Shown here: in pieces, positions 44,501 to 52,179 of the stretch | How positions within the stretch are numbered: the first letter of the stretch is position 1 | Layout: each line of letters begins with the position of its first letter | NCBI RefSeq assembly: GCF_018141525.1 | Contig: NZ_CP064655.1 | Span: 2,388,501-2,452,500 of the forward strand | Direction of reading: 5' to 3' | From: Miltoncostaea marina | GTDB lineage: Bacteria > Actinomycetota > Thermoleophilia > Miltoncostaeales > Miltoncostaeaceae | Length of the DNA stretch: 64,000 nt | Notes under the pieces: generated by a model | What the model saw: only the letters and a program-made list of their open reading frames with translations | The model's database searches: none | Told to the model about the DNA's origin: nothing | Position numbers and translations under genes: made by a program

Positions 44501-45844
44501 CTACCTGACCGACCCGCCCCCCAGCTCGCGCTCCACCACCTCGGCGAGCGAGGCGCACCAGCGCTCGCACTCCTCGGCGGTCGGGGCCTCGACCATCACG
44601 CGCACGAGCGGCTCGGTGCCGGACGGGCGCACCACCACGCGCCCGTCGTCGCCGAGGACCGACTCGCACTCGCGCACGGCCTCCCAGACACCATCGGCCG
44701 ACGGGAGGTCCGACTTTCGCTCGACGCGGATGTTGACGAGCTTCTGGGGCAGGCGCTGCACCACGGCGGCCGCCGTCCCCAGGTCGTCGCCGCGGCCGAC
44801 GAGCGCCCGCAGCAGGTGCAGGGCCGCCGCGAGGCCGTCGCCGGACGGGCCGTGGGCGAGGTTGATGAGGTGGCCGCTCTGCTCGCCGCCGAGCACGTAG
44901 CCGCCGCGCTGCATCTCCTCCAGCACGTAGCGGTCGCCCACGTCGGTCCAGCGTACCTCGATGCCCTCCGCGGCCATCGCCCGCCGGAAGCCGAGGTTGG
45001 TCATCGTGGTGGTCACGACCGCGTCGCCCGCCAGCAGCCCGCGCTCGCGCATGTCGAGGGCGCAGACCGCCAGGATCTGGTCGCCGTCGACCGGCGTGCC
45101 GGCCGCGTCGACCGCCAGCACGCGGTCGCCGTCGCCGTCGAACGCGAGCCCGAGGTCGGCGCCGAGGCGCGGCACCTCGCCGCTCAGCAGGCCGAGGTCG
45201 GTCGAGCCGCAGCCGACGTTGATGTTGAGGCCGTCGGGCTCGACGCCCAGCTCGGTGACCGAGGCACCCAGCGCGCGCAGCACCTCTGGCGCCGTGGCGA
45301 CCGTCGCGCCGTGGGCGCAGTCGACCACGATCGACAGCCCGCGCAGGTCCACCGAGGCCCGGCGCAACAGCGAGGCGACGTAGCGTTCGCGCCCCTCCGG
45401 CCAGTGCTCGACCTCGCCGAGCTCGCCGGCCTCCGGCCGCTCGCCGGGCTCGTCGAGGCCGCCCTCGACCGCGGCCTCGTCGGCGTCGGCCAGCTTGAAG
45501 CCGTCGGCGCCGAACAGCTTGATGCCGTTGTCCGGGAACGGATTGTGCGAGGCGCTGATCACGGCGCCGGCGGCGGCGTCCGTGCCGGCGACCAGCTCCG
45601 CGACGGCCGGCGTCGGCACCACGCCCAGCAGCACGGCGTCCGCGCCCGCGCTGGCCAGGCCGGCGGCGAGCGCGCCCTCCAGCATCGGTCCGGAGCGGCG
45701 CGTGTCGCGGCCGATCAGCACGCGCGACCCCGCGCCGACGCGGGCGGCCAGCGCCCGCCCCAGCGCGAGGGCGAGCTCGGGCGTCAGGTCGCGGTTGGCG
45801 ACCCCCCGCACCCCATCCGTGCCGAAGAGCCTCCGCGGCGGCAC
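44501..45844 (-). CDS. glmM: Phosphoglucosamine mutase
   Basis: Converts glucosamine-6-phosphate to glucosamine-1-phosphate; 447 residues. It starts RRLFGTDGVRGVANRDL and has the phosphoserine loop AVISASHNPFPDNGIKLFG, the metal-binding loop GLAFDGDGDRVLAVD, the sugar loop GGEQSGHLINL and the C-terminal phosphate loop VVRPSGTEPLVRVMVE. The start is GTG at 45844, 25 bp after the rpsI stop, so translation and transcription probably continue from the ribosomal genes. Confidence 0.97.
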   Translation of the reverse strand: MPPRRLFGTDGVRGVANRDLTPELALALGRALAARVGAGSRVLIGRDTRRSGPMLEGALAAGLASAGADAVLLGVVPTPAVAELVAGTDAAAGAVISASHNPFPDNGIKLFGADGFKLADADEAAVEGGLDEPGERPEAGELGEVEHWPEGRERYVASLLRRASVDLRGLSIVVDCAHGATVATAPEVLRALGASVTELGVEPDGLNINVGCGSTDLGLLSGEVPRLGADLGLAFDGDGDRVLAVDAAGTPVDGDQILAVCALDMRERGLLAGDAVVTTTMTNLGFRRAMAAEGIEVRWTDVGDRYVLEEMQRGGYVLGGEQSGHLINLAHGPSGDGLAAALHLLRALVGRGDDLGTAAAVVQRLPQKLVNIRVERKSDLPSADGVWEAVRECESVLGDDGRVVVRPSGTEPLVRVMVEAPTAEECERWCASLAEVVERELGGGSVR

Positions 45845-45869
45845 GGAGGTCGGCCGAGCCGGCAGGCGA

Positions 45870-46280
45870 CTACCTCTTCGAGAACTGCGGGCGCTTGCGG
45901 GCGCCCTTGAGGCCGGCCTTCTTGCGCTCCTTGATGCGCGCGTCGCGCGTGAGGAAGCCCTCGCGCTTGAGGTCGGGCCGCAGGTTCTCGTCGGCCACGG
46001 TCAGCGCCCGCGCGATGCCGTGGCGCAGCGCGCCGGCCTGGCCGGACACGCCGCCGCCGTGCAGGAGCGCGACGACGTCGAACGCGCCCTCGGTGCCGGT
46101 CGTGGCGAGCGGCGCCTTCGCCTGGGTGACGAGCACCGGGCGGCCGAAGAACTGCTCGATCGGCCGGCCGTTGCAGGTGATCTGGCCGGTGCCGCCCGGG
46201 ACGAGGGTGACGCGGGCGACGGCGTTCTTGCGCTTGCCGGTGGCGCGGATGCGCTGGGCGGCGGGGGCGTCGGTGCTCAT
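45870..46280 (-). CDS. rpsI: 30S ribosomal protein S9
   Basis: 136-residue S9 with the usual blocks: [60 protein letters not shown] and the terminal QFSKR that reaches the P-site tRNA. ATG at 46280 overlaps the rplM stop (ATGA), the classic L13-S9 coupling. Confidence 0.98.
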   Translation of the reverse strand: MSTDAPAAQRIRATGKRKNAVARVTLVPGGTGQITCNGRPIEQFFGRPVLVTQAKAPLATTGTEGAFDVVALLHGGGVSGQAGALRHGIARALTVADENLRPDLKREGFLTRDARIKERKKAGLKGARKRPQFSKR

Positions 46281-46729
46281 GCGGGGACCTCCGCGACGCG
46301 GGTGAGGCGCAGCGGCTCGGGCTGCTGGGCGGTGTGGGGGTGCTCCGGGCCGGCGTAGACCTTCAGCTTCGTGAGCTGGGCGCGGCCCAGGCTGTTCTTC
46401 GGCAGCATCCCGCGGACGGCGCGGCGCAGGACCTCCTCGGGGCGGCGCTGGAGCTGCTCGCCGAGGCTGCGGCTGCGGATGCCGCCGGGGTACCCCGAGT
46501 GGCGCCAGTACTTCTTGTCGCGGAGCTTGTTGCCGGTGACGGCGATCTTCTCCGCGTTGACGACGACGACGAAGTCGCCGGTGTCGCAGTGGCGGGTGTA
46601 CCAGGGGGACCGCTTGCCGGCGAGCGTCTCCGCGATGACGGCGGCGAGGCGGCCGAGGGTCTGGCCCTCGGCATCGACGACGTACCAGCGGCGCTCGACG
46701 GTGCCGGGCTTTGCGCTCTGAGTGCTCAC
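46277..46729 (-). CDS. rplM: 50S ribosomal protein L13
   Basis: 150-residue L13: [60 protein letters not shown] and [20 protein letters not shown] are canonical. GTG at 46729 is chosen because GGAGG lies about 13 nt upstream on the minus strand and the extension beyond it has no L13 similarity. It is the promoter-proximal gene of the rplM-rpsI-glmM-glmS run; its promoter carries an inverted repeat. Confidence 0.98.
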   Translation of the reverse strand: MSTQSAKPGTVERRWYVVDAEGQTLGRLAAVIAETLAGKRSPWYTRHCDTGDFVVVVNAEKIAVTGNKLRDKKYWRHSGYPGGIRSRSLGEQLQRRPEEVLRRAVRGMLPKNSLGRAQLTKLKVYAGPEHPHTAQQPEPLRLTRVAEVPA

Positions 46730-46761
46730 GGTCCGGGGGTGACCTCCACCGACATGACGAC

Positions 46762-46824
46762 GCGGCGCAGTGAGCGCCGCGAGAACGACCGCGGAGTCTA
46801 GGGAACCCGCGGTCGTTCTCGCAA
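46762..46824 (-). promoter_or_regulatory. rplM promoter with 14-bp inverted repeat and leader hairpin
   Basis: On the minus strand: -35 TTGCGA (46824-46819), an 18-nt spacer, -10 TAGACT (46800-46795). A perfect 14-bp inverted repeat brackets the -10: GAGAACGACCGCGG at 46781-46794 and its complement at 46807-46820. The early leader also has the hairpin GCGGCGC-N5-GCGCCGC (46762-46780). The ribosome-binding site GGAGG lies nearer the GTG. This suggests an operator or structured start region controlling ribosomal protein synthesis. Confidence 0.65.
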
Positions 46825-46932
46825 GTTCGGCATCGCCCGCGCGCTGGACTTGTGCCCCTTCGGGCATTACAAACGCTACACCGGGTAACAGCCTCGCGTG
46901 AGAGGCGGTCGCCCCCGGCGCGTGGAGGAGCC

Positions 46933-47364
46933 ATGGAGACCCGTTCGGTGAGCCGGTGCGTCGCGATCGCCGCGCACGGCAAGCGCTGCCAGCAGAGCCC
47001 GTTCCGCGGCAGCCCGTACTGCTGGCACCACACGCAGAGCCGCAAGATCTGGGCGCCAAGCCGGCCGCCGTCGGCCGCCCGGCCGGCGACGGGCGCCGCG
47101 GCCGGCGCGACCGCCGACGGCGCCGGGCGCAACGGGCGGGCGGGCGCGCACGACGACGCAGACCGCCGCGCCGGGCGCGCGGCGGAGGAGGCGGCGGCCC
47201 TGCGGCTCGCCCACACCCTCGGCCCGGAGAAGGTCGAGGAGCTCATCGAGTTCCTCGAGGGGCCGTCGCACGGCGCCTACCTGCTCGTGCGCGACGAGGC
47301 GGGGATCATGAGCGAGCGCAGCGTCTCGGGCCCGGCGGCCGAGCGGCGGAGCGCCTCGGCCTGA
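46933..47364 (+). CDS. Hypothetical protein with small Cys/His-rich N-terminal motif
   Basis: 143-residue protein. The first 35 residues hold a C-x9-C-x10-C-x2-H pattern: [17 protein letters not shown] then SPYCWHHT, reminiscent of small zinc-binding modules in which a processed or nucleic-acid-binding knuckle reads RC...C..H. A low-complexity Ala/Gly/Arg/Asp linker (about 45-85) and a C-terminal helix ([20 protein letters not shown]) follow. GGAGGAG lies directly upstream of ATG 46933. It diverges from rplM. I do not recognise the family; a regulatory or nucleic-acid-related role is only a guess. Confidence 0.7.
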   Translation: METRSVSRCVAIAAHGKRCQQSPFRGSPYCWHHTQSRKIWAPSRPPSAARPATGAAAGATADGAGRNGRAGAHDDADRRAGRAAEEAAALRLAHTLGPEKVEELIEFLEGPSHGAYLLVRDEAGIMSERSVSGPAAERRSASA

Positions 47365-47371
47365 GCCGCGG

Positions 47372-48046
47372 TCAGGCGGCGGCCGGCGTGGCCGCCCACT
47401 CCACGTCGTCGCGGTAGGCCTCCCAGGCGGCGGAGTACTCCATCACCCGGGCCACCTCGGCGATCGCCCCGTCGTCCCAGCCCGCTCGGCGCAGCAGGTG
47501 GAAGCCCATCTCCATGCCCGAGGTGATGCCGCCGGCCGTCACGATGCGGCCCGCATCGACCACCCGGGCGCGGCTGATGCGGCACCCCGGCGCGATGTCG
47601 GCCAGGCGGTCGAGCGGCACCTTGCCGTTGGGCCCGGACTCCACGCGGTCGGGCTCCTTGCGGTTGGTGGCCGCGACGCCGTCGAGCAGCCCCATGGCGC
47701 CGTAGATCCACGAGCCGGTGCAGACGCTCGTGAGCAGCGTCGCGCCCGGCAGCGCGCCGATGAACTCGTGCAGCCGCCGGTTGTGCATCTCCTGGCGGGT
47801 GCCGAAGCCGCCCGGGATGAGGAACGCGTCCATCGCCGGCCGGTCGGCGAACGAGTAGTTGGGCAGCACGGTGAAGCCCGCCTGCGCCTGCACGGGCCGG
47901 TTGGCGTCGGCGATGAGGAAGGCGTCGAGCTCGGGGTCGAAGCGGCGCGCCACCGAGAACACGCCGTGGGGCGCCGCGAAGTCGACGATCTCCGCGTCCT
48001 TGAAGACGTAGATGCCGAGCCTGAAGCCTGCGATGCGGTCGCTCAT
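47372..48046 (-). CDS. DJ-1/PfpI-family protein
   Basis: 224-residue protein of the DJ-1/PfpI superfamily, subgroup near isonitrile hydratases and AraC-type amidase domains. The nucleophile elbow is TLLTSVCTGSWIYGAMG (Cys), preceded by DAFLIPGGFGTRQE; ATNRKEPDRVES and VTAGGITSGMEMGFHLL are also typical. A precise reaction cannot be given. ATG at 48046 overlaps the TetR gene stop by 4 nt with AGGGAC as ribosome-binding site, so it is the second gene of a TetR-controlled operon. Confidence 0.88.
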   Translation of the reverse strand: MSDRIAGFRLGIYVFKDAEIVDFAAPHGVFSVARRFDPELDAFLIADANRPVQAQAGFTVLPNYSFADRPAMDAFLIPGGFGTRQEMHNRRLHEFIGALPGATLLTSVCTGSWIYGAMGLLDGVAATNRKEPDRVESGPNGKVPLDRLADIAPGCRISRARVVDAGRIVTAGGITSGMEMGFHLLRRAGWDDGAIAEVARVMEYSAAWEAYRDDVEWAATPAAA

Positions 48047-48642
48047 GGTCCCTCCCGGGGTGATGGGACGACGCCGGACAACAGCCGCGCCGCCGCGTCG
48101 CGGGCGCGCAGCGCCGGCGCGGCGTCGCCCTCGATCAGCGCGGTGACGATGGAGCCCTCGGCGAGCAGCAGCAGCGCGGGCGCCGCGGCGGCCGCCGCGG
48201 CGTCGTCCGCGCCGGCCTCGCGCACCAGGCGCTCGAGGTACCCGCCGAGCAGGCGCTTGTGGGCGCGGACGGCCTCGCGCGCCGGGTGCGCCGGGTCGGC
48301 GATCTCGGCGGCGGCGTTGATGAACGCGCAGCCGCGGAAGTCGTCGGAGGCGAACCACTCCCCCAGCGCGTCGAACACCGCGAGCGGCCGATCCGCCGGC
48401 GCGGGCGCGAGGCGCTCCACGGCGCCCTCGAGCCACTCGCGCCAGCGCACGTCGCGCCGCTCGAGGAACGCGTCGACGAGGGCGTCCTTCGAGGGGAAGT
48501 GGCGGTAGAGGGTCGCCTTCGCCACCCCGGCCGAGGCGACGACCGCGTCGACGCCCACGGCCCGGATGCCCTCTCGGTAGAACGCCGTCGAGGCGGCGTC
48601 GAGGATCCGCTCGCGCGCGGCGCCGCCGCGGGGTCCGGTCAT
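48043..48642 (-). CDS. TetR-family transcriptional repressor
   Basis: 199-residue TetR regulator. The HTH is typical: RERILDAASTAFYREGIRAV, GVDAVVASAGVAKATLYRHF and PSKDALVDAFLERRD. The ligand domain contains FRGCAFINAAAEIADP, as in AcrR/YxaF-like TetRs. ATG at 48642 is preceded on the minus strand by TAGCCT-N6 with no ribosome-binding site, and by a 14-bp dyad in the promoter spacer, so autorepression is likely. The DJ-1 gene downstream is coupled by a 4-nt overlap and is the presumed target. Confidence 0.92.
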   Translation of the reverse strand: MTGPRGGAARERILDAASTAFYREGIRAVGVDAVVASAGVAKATLYRHFPSKDALVDAFLERRDVRWREWLEGAVERLAPAPADRPLAVFDALGEWFASDDFRGCAFINAAAEIADPAHPAREAVRAHKRLLGGYLERLVREAGADDAAAAAAAPALLLLAEGSIVTALIEGDAAPALRARDAAARLLSGVVPSPREGP

Positions 48643-48655
48643 GGGGCAAGGCTAT

Positions 48656-48669
48656 ACAGACAGGTCTGT
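48656..48669. promoter_or_regulatory. TetR operator dyad ACAGAC-N2-GTCTGT
   Basis: Perfect 6-bp inverted repeat around AG, located just upstream of the -10 (TAGCCT, 48654-48649) of the tetR-DJ-1 operon, i.e. in the promoter spacer. This is the usual site and size of a TetR-family autoregulatory operator. Confidence 0.65.
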
Positions 48670-48712
48670 CTCTGTCGAGCCCCCGTCGCCGGCGGGCGGG
48701 GCGGTCCGCCGG

Positions 48713-49207
48713 TCAGGCGTCGGGCACGCCCGGCGCCGGCCGCGCGGCCCGCAGCAGGACGAGCAGCCGCTCGCCCACAGGGTCGCCGGGGCCCCCGCCG
48801 ACGTCCGGCAGCGCGCGCCGCAGCAGCCGGCGCACGTGGCGCCGCGCCAGCGCGCCGGCCTGCACGCGGCGCAGCGGCTCCGGCGTGCCGACGTCGGCGT
48901 ACTTGACCAGCCAGACGAGCAGCGCCGTGGCGCGATCGGGCGCGGCCCCCGACGTGAGCGCCCGGCGCACGTCCGCGGCCGCGGCGTCGCCGATGGCCCG
49001 GCGGTCGCCGGCGGGCGGCGCGATCGGGCCCGCCGTCACCCAGTCGTCGGGCGCCGGCCCGCCGGCCAGCACCTCGTCCATCGCCAGCGCGAGGCCGTCG
49101 AGCAGGCGGGCGCCGCGCAGGCGCCCGCCTGCCGTGGCGCCGGCGGTGAGGCAGGCCCACCGCTCCGCCACGCCGCCGGGCCGGGGCGCCGCGCCGTCGC
49201 CCATCAT
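48713..49207 (-). CDS. Hypothetical protein
   Basis: 164-residue Ala/Arg-rich protein of unknown family. It starts at ATG 49207 (ATGATG, overlapping the S4 gene stop), so it is likely translated with that gene. Visible features are VAERWACLTAGATAGGRLRG, a hydrophobic helix ATALLVWLVKYADVGTPE and a helical C-terminus RRVQAGALARRHVRRLLRRA. No signal peptide or catalytic motif is evident. Codon use fits a real gene (high GC3, no stops), and the overlap supports it. Confidence 0.6.
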   Translation of the reverse strand: MMGDGAAPRPGGVAERWACLTAGATAGGRLRGARLLDGLALAMDEVLAGGPAPDDWVTAGPIAPPAGDRRAIGDAAAADVRRALTSGAAPDRATALLVWLVKYADVGTPEPLRRVQAGALARRHVRRLLRRALPDVGGGPGDPVGERLLVLLRAARPAPGVPDA

Positions 49208-49602
49208 CGGGCGCGCCGCTGCGCCGCTCGCTGCGCCTCGATGCGGCGGCGGTCGCGCTTGCTCGGCCGGCCCTGCAGGTCGGCGCCGAGCGGCGGGGCC
49301 ATGCGGCGCAGCTCGCGCTGGCGCTCGCGGCGCTCGCGGCTCTCTGCGGTCTCCTCGTAGAGCAGCGCGGCCGCGGAGGCCGGCCCGCGCTTGTCGGCCA
49401 GCCCACGCACGACGACGGCGAAGGTCGCCTCGCCGATCGTCACCTCGAGACGGTCGCCCACGTGCACCTCGCGGGCGGGCTTCACCCGGGCGCCGTCCAC
49501 GTGGACGCGCCCGCCCTGCACGGCCTCCGTGGCCAGCGTGCGCGTCTTGAAGAAGCGCGCCGCCCAGAGCCACTTGTCGATGCGCACCTTCTCCGCGGTC
49601 AC
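49204..49602 (-). CDS. S4-domain RNA-binding protein (Hsp15/HslR-like)
   Basis: 132-residue protein with an N-terminal S4 RNA-binding domain: VRIDKWLWAARFFKTRTLAT, GGRVHVDGARVKPAREVHVG, DRLEVTIGEATFAVVVRGL. The basic tail GRPSKRDRRRIEAQRAAQRR is typical of Hsp15, which recycles stalled 50S subunits carrying nascent chains. GTG at 49602. It follows the citrate-synthase gene with a 7-bp gap. Confidence 0.9.
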   Translation of the reverse strand: MTAEKVRIDKWLWAARFFKTRTLATEAVQGGRVHVDGARVKPAREVHVGDRLEVTIGEATFAVVVRGLADKRGPASAAALLYEETAESRERRERQRELRRMAPPLGADLQGRPSKRDRRRIEAQRAAQRRAR

Positions 49603-49609
49603 GGGCGGA

Positions 49610-50806
49610 TCATCCCACCGGTGCCGGGCCGCGGTAGCGCGAGCGAGGCCGGATGAGGCGCGCGTCGTCGCGGGTCTCCAGCGCGTGGGCGATCCAGCCC
49701 GCCGAGCGCCCGAGCGCGAAGAGCGCGAAGGCGGCCCCGGACGGCAGGCCGAGCGCCCGGGCGAGGGCCGCGAGGCCGAAGTCGAGGGTCGGCGCCTCGC
49801 CGAGCTGCTCGGCCGCGAGCGCGACGAGCCCCTCCACCGCCGGGTCGGGCGCCGTCGAGCGCCCGCGGGCCAGGCGCAGGAGCTCGGCGGCGCGGGGGTC
49901 GCCGCCGGGGTGGAGCGGGTGCCCGAAGCCCGGCAGGCGGCCGTCGCCCTCGAGGGCGCGGCCGGCGGCCGCTGCCGCGCCGTCGTGCGCGGCGGCGCGG
50001 ACGAGCGCCTCCACCCGGTCGGTGAGGCCGCCGTGGCGCCGCCCGCGCAGCGCGCAGAGGGCCGCGAGGACGACGTGCTCCAGCGCCGCGTCGGCCGACG
50101 CCACGCAGCGCGCGGTGAACGAGCTGACGTTGAGGTCGTGGTCGGCGCACAGCACCAGGGCCGCGTCCAGCTCGCCCGCAGCGTCGGCGACCCCCCAGCC
50201 GGCCGCCAGGCGCTGCGCCAGGCGGCCGCCGCCGCGGGCGCCGGCCGCCCCGAACAGGCCCTCCACGAGCCGCGCCGCCGCCCGCCACACCACGGCGTCG
50301 CCCGCCCCCAGCGTCAGCAGCGCGCCCTCCCCCGCCGCGACCAGGTGCGCGGCGAGCGCGCCGGCCGACGGGGGCCCGGCCGCGGGGGCGTCCCCGGCCG
50401 GCGGGCCCGCGCCGTCGCCCGCGGGGGCGAAGAGCGACGCCGCGACGTCGGGGTCGGCGGCCCAGAGCAGCGCGGCGACGCGCTCGAAGGGCTCCGACCG
50501 GGAGAGCGCCACCACGTCGCGCCCGCGCAGGAAGACGCGGCCGTCCTGGATGAGGGTGAGCTCCGAGTCGAGCACCGGCAGCCCCCAGTGGAGCGATCCG
50601 TGCGCGGCGAGCTCGCGGTCGCGCGCCCGCTCGCGCCGCCCGGCGAACGCGTCGATCGAGGACGCCGGGTAGCGCCGCGCGCGGCTCGGCCCCGGCCCGG
50701 GCGCCGACTCGATCAGCCCGCGGCTGACGTAGGCGTAGAGCGTCGCCTTCGAGACCCCCAGGCGGGCGGCCGCCTCGCCGGCGCTCAGGTACTCGTCCGC
50801 GGTCAT
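49610..50806 (-). CDS. HTH-citrate synthase fusion protein
   Basis: 398-residue protein joining a DNA-binding module to a citrate synthase. Residues 5-60 form a MerR/excisionase-like HTH (LSAGEAAARLGVSKATLYAY, VSRGLIESAPG). The rest (about 75-390) is citrate synthase with all three catalytic positions retained: LVLCADHDLNVSSFTARCVA (His), LPGFGHPLHPGGDPRA (His) and PTLDFGLAALARALGLP (Asp), then FALFALGRSAGWIAHALE. It could sense oxaloacetate/acyl-CoA and regulate directly (inference). ATG at 50806 (a 12-residue longer start is possible) has TATCAT-N6 upstream and no ribosome-binding site. An AT-rich dyad overlaps this promoter and that of the divergent DRE-TIM gene. Confidence 0.85.
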   Translation of the reverse strand: MTADEYLSAGEAAARLGVSKATLYAYVSRGLIESAPGPGPSRARRYPASSIDAFAGRRERARDRELAAHGSLHWGLPVLDSELTLIQDGRVFLRGRDVVALSRSEPFERVAALLWAADPDVAASLFAPAGDGAGPPAGDAPAAGPPSAGALAAHLVAAGEGALLTLGAGDAVVWRAAARLVEGLFGAAGARGGGRLAQRLAAGWGVADAAGELDAALVLCADHDLNVSSFTARCVASADAALEHVVLAALCALRGRRHGGLTDRVEALVRAAAHDGAAAAAGRALEGDGRLPGFGHPLHPGGDPRAAELLRLARGRSTAPDPAVEGLVALAAEQLGEAPTLDFGLAALARALGLPSGAAFALFALGRSAGWIAHALETRDDARLIRPRSRYRGPAPVG

Positions 50807-50809
50807 GGG

Positions 50810-50858
50810 TTGATGATATCGATCAATATTGACGCACGCCACGGGGGGCTCCTACCGT
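50810..50858. promoter_or_regulatory. Shared divergent promoter/operator of HTH-citrate synthase and DRE-TIM gene
   Basis: AT-rich island (50810-50832) with two overlapping dyads: TTGAT-N7-ATCAA (50810-50826) and TCAATATTGA (50823-50832). The second overlaps the rightward -35 TTGACG (50829-50834), followed by 18 nt and -10 TACCGT (50853-50858). The first overlaps the leftward -10 TATCAT (50818-50813). One protein bound here could control both genes. Confidence 0.65.
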
Positions 50859-50865
50859 CCCGGCC

Positions 50866-52179
50866 ATGGACACCTCATACGACATCACCGACCCCGCCGC
50901 CCCCGAGCTGTTCGCCGACGCGTTCCCCCGGGACGGCTTCCCCCGCTACAGCTGGACGGAGCGGCCCGCCGACATGCCGGCCGCCGCCTGGACCACCGAG
51001 ACCACCCACCGCGACGGCCAGCAGGGCGGCCTGCCCCTCTCCGTCGAGGACGGCGTGCGGATCTACGACCTGATGTGCGCCTTCACCGGCGACAGCGGGG
51101 CGATCCGCCAGGCCGAGTTCTTCGTCTACCGCCCCGCGGACCGGCGGATGCTCGAGGCGGCCCTGGAGCGCCACGGCGGCGGGGCGCCGGTCGAGCCGAC
51201 CACCTGGATCCGCGCGAGCCGGCGCGACGCCGAGCTGGTCGGCGGCCTCGGCGTCCGCGAGACCGGGATGCTCGCCTCGGCCAGCGACTACCACACCTTC
51301 CACAAGTTCCGGCCGGGCGGCCGGCGCCAGGCCGCCGCGACGTACCTCGACGCCGTCCGCGCCGTGCTGGACGCGGGCCTGCGCCCGCGGCTGCACCTGG
51401 AGGACGCCACGCGCGCCCCCGAGGAGTTCGTGCTGCCGTTCGCGGCCGCCGTGATGGAGCTGTGCGAGCCGTTCGGCCGCGACCTGCGGCCCAAGTTCCG
51501 GGTCTGCGACACGATGGGCCTGGGGCTGCCGTTCGACGACGTCGCCCCGCCGCGCTCCGTGCCGCGCTGGATCCGGCGCCTGCGCGAGCTGGGCGTGGCC
51601 GGCGAGGACCTCGAGTTCCACCCGCACAACGACACCCACCTGGTGGTGGCGAACTGCCTGCGGGCGATCCGGGCCGGCTGCGCCGTGATCAACGGCACGC
51701 TGCTCGGCACCGGCGAGCGCACCGGCAACGCGCCGCTCGAGGGGGTGCTGCTGCACGCCATCGGCATGGGCCTCGTGCCGGAGCCCGGGCCCGACTTCCG
51801 CGTGCTCAACGAGCTGGCCGGGCTCTACGCCGACCTGGGCCGGCCGGTCCCGCCGGCCTACCCGCTGTACGGTCGCGACGCCCACCGCACGCGGGCGGGC
51901 ATCCACGCGGACGGCCTCAACAAGTTCTGGTGGATGTACGCGCCGTTCGACGTGCCGCGGCTCGTCGGCCGGCCGCTGGAGGTGAGCCTCACCCGCGACT
52001 CGGGGCTCGCCGGACTCGTCTTCCTCATCCGCCAGCACACCGGACGCGAGCTCGCCAAGGACGACCCCGAGCTGCTGCGCGTGCACGGCGCGCTGACGGA
52101 GCAGTTCGACGCCGGCCGTCAGACGGCCGTCGAGTGGGAGGAGGTCGAGGCGCTCCTGGCGTCACCCGTGGCCTCCTAG
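50866..52179 (+). CDS. DRE-TIM metallolyase-family acyl-CoA condensing enzyme (isopropylmalate/homocitrate synthase-like)
   Basis: 437-residue TIM-barrel enzyme that should condense an acyl-CoA with a 2-oxoacid, or run the reverse lyase reaction. The metal/substrate motif TTETTHRDGQQGG opens the barrel; EFHPHNDTHLVVANCL supplies metal-binding histidines and NGTLLGTGERTGNAPLEG is the DRE-TIM signature. The C-terminal LeuA regulatory domain is absent, so it is not a standard feedback-inhibited LeuA. The substrate could be pyruvate, 2-oxoglutarate, oxaloacetate (Re-citrate synthase type) or another oxoacid. It is divergent from an HTH-citrate synthase fusion, whose substrates overlap. ATG at 50866 sits 7 nt after TACCGT. 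Its stop TAG overlaps the convergent epimerase stop (CTAG, 52176-52179). Confidence 0.85.
   Translation: MDTSYDITDPAAPELFADAFPRDGFPRYSWTERPADMPAAAWTTETTHRDGQQGGLPLSVEDGVRIYDLMCAFTGDSGAIRQAEFFVYRPADRRMLEAALERHGGGAPVEPTTWIRASRRDAELVGGLGVRETGMLASASDYHTFHKFRPGGRRQAAATYLDAVRAVLDAGLRPRLHLEDATRAPEEFVLPFAAAVMELCEPFGRDLRPKFRVCDTMGLGLPFDDVAPPRSVPRWIRRLRELGVAGEDLEFHPHNDTHLVVANCLRAIRAGCAVINGTLLGTGERTGNAPLEGVLLHAIGMGLVPEPGPDFRVLNELAGLYADLGRPVPPAYPLYGRDAHRTRAGIHADGLNKFWWMYAPFDVPRLVGRPLEVSLTRDSGLAGLVFLIRQHTGRELAKDDPELLRVHGALTEQFDAGRQTAVEWEEVEALLASPVAS

Noticed and set aside
46781-46820. LexA/SOS box in the rplM upstream inverted repeat
   Set aside because: The actinobacterial SOS box needs GAAC-N4-GTTC; here GAAC and GTTC are separated by about 30 bases.
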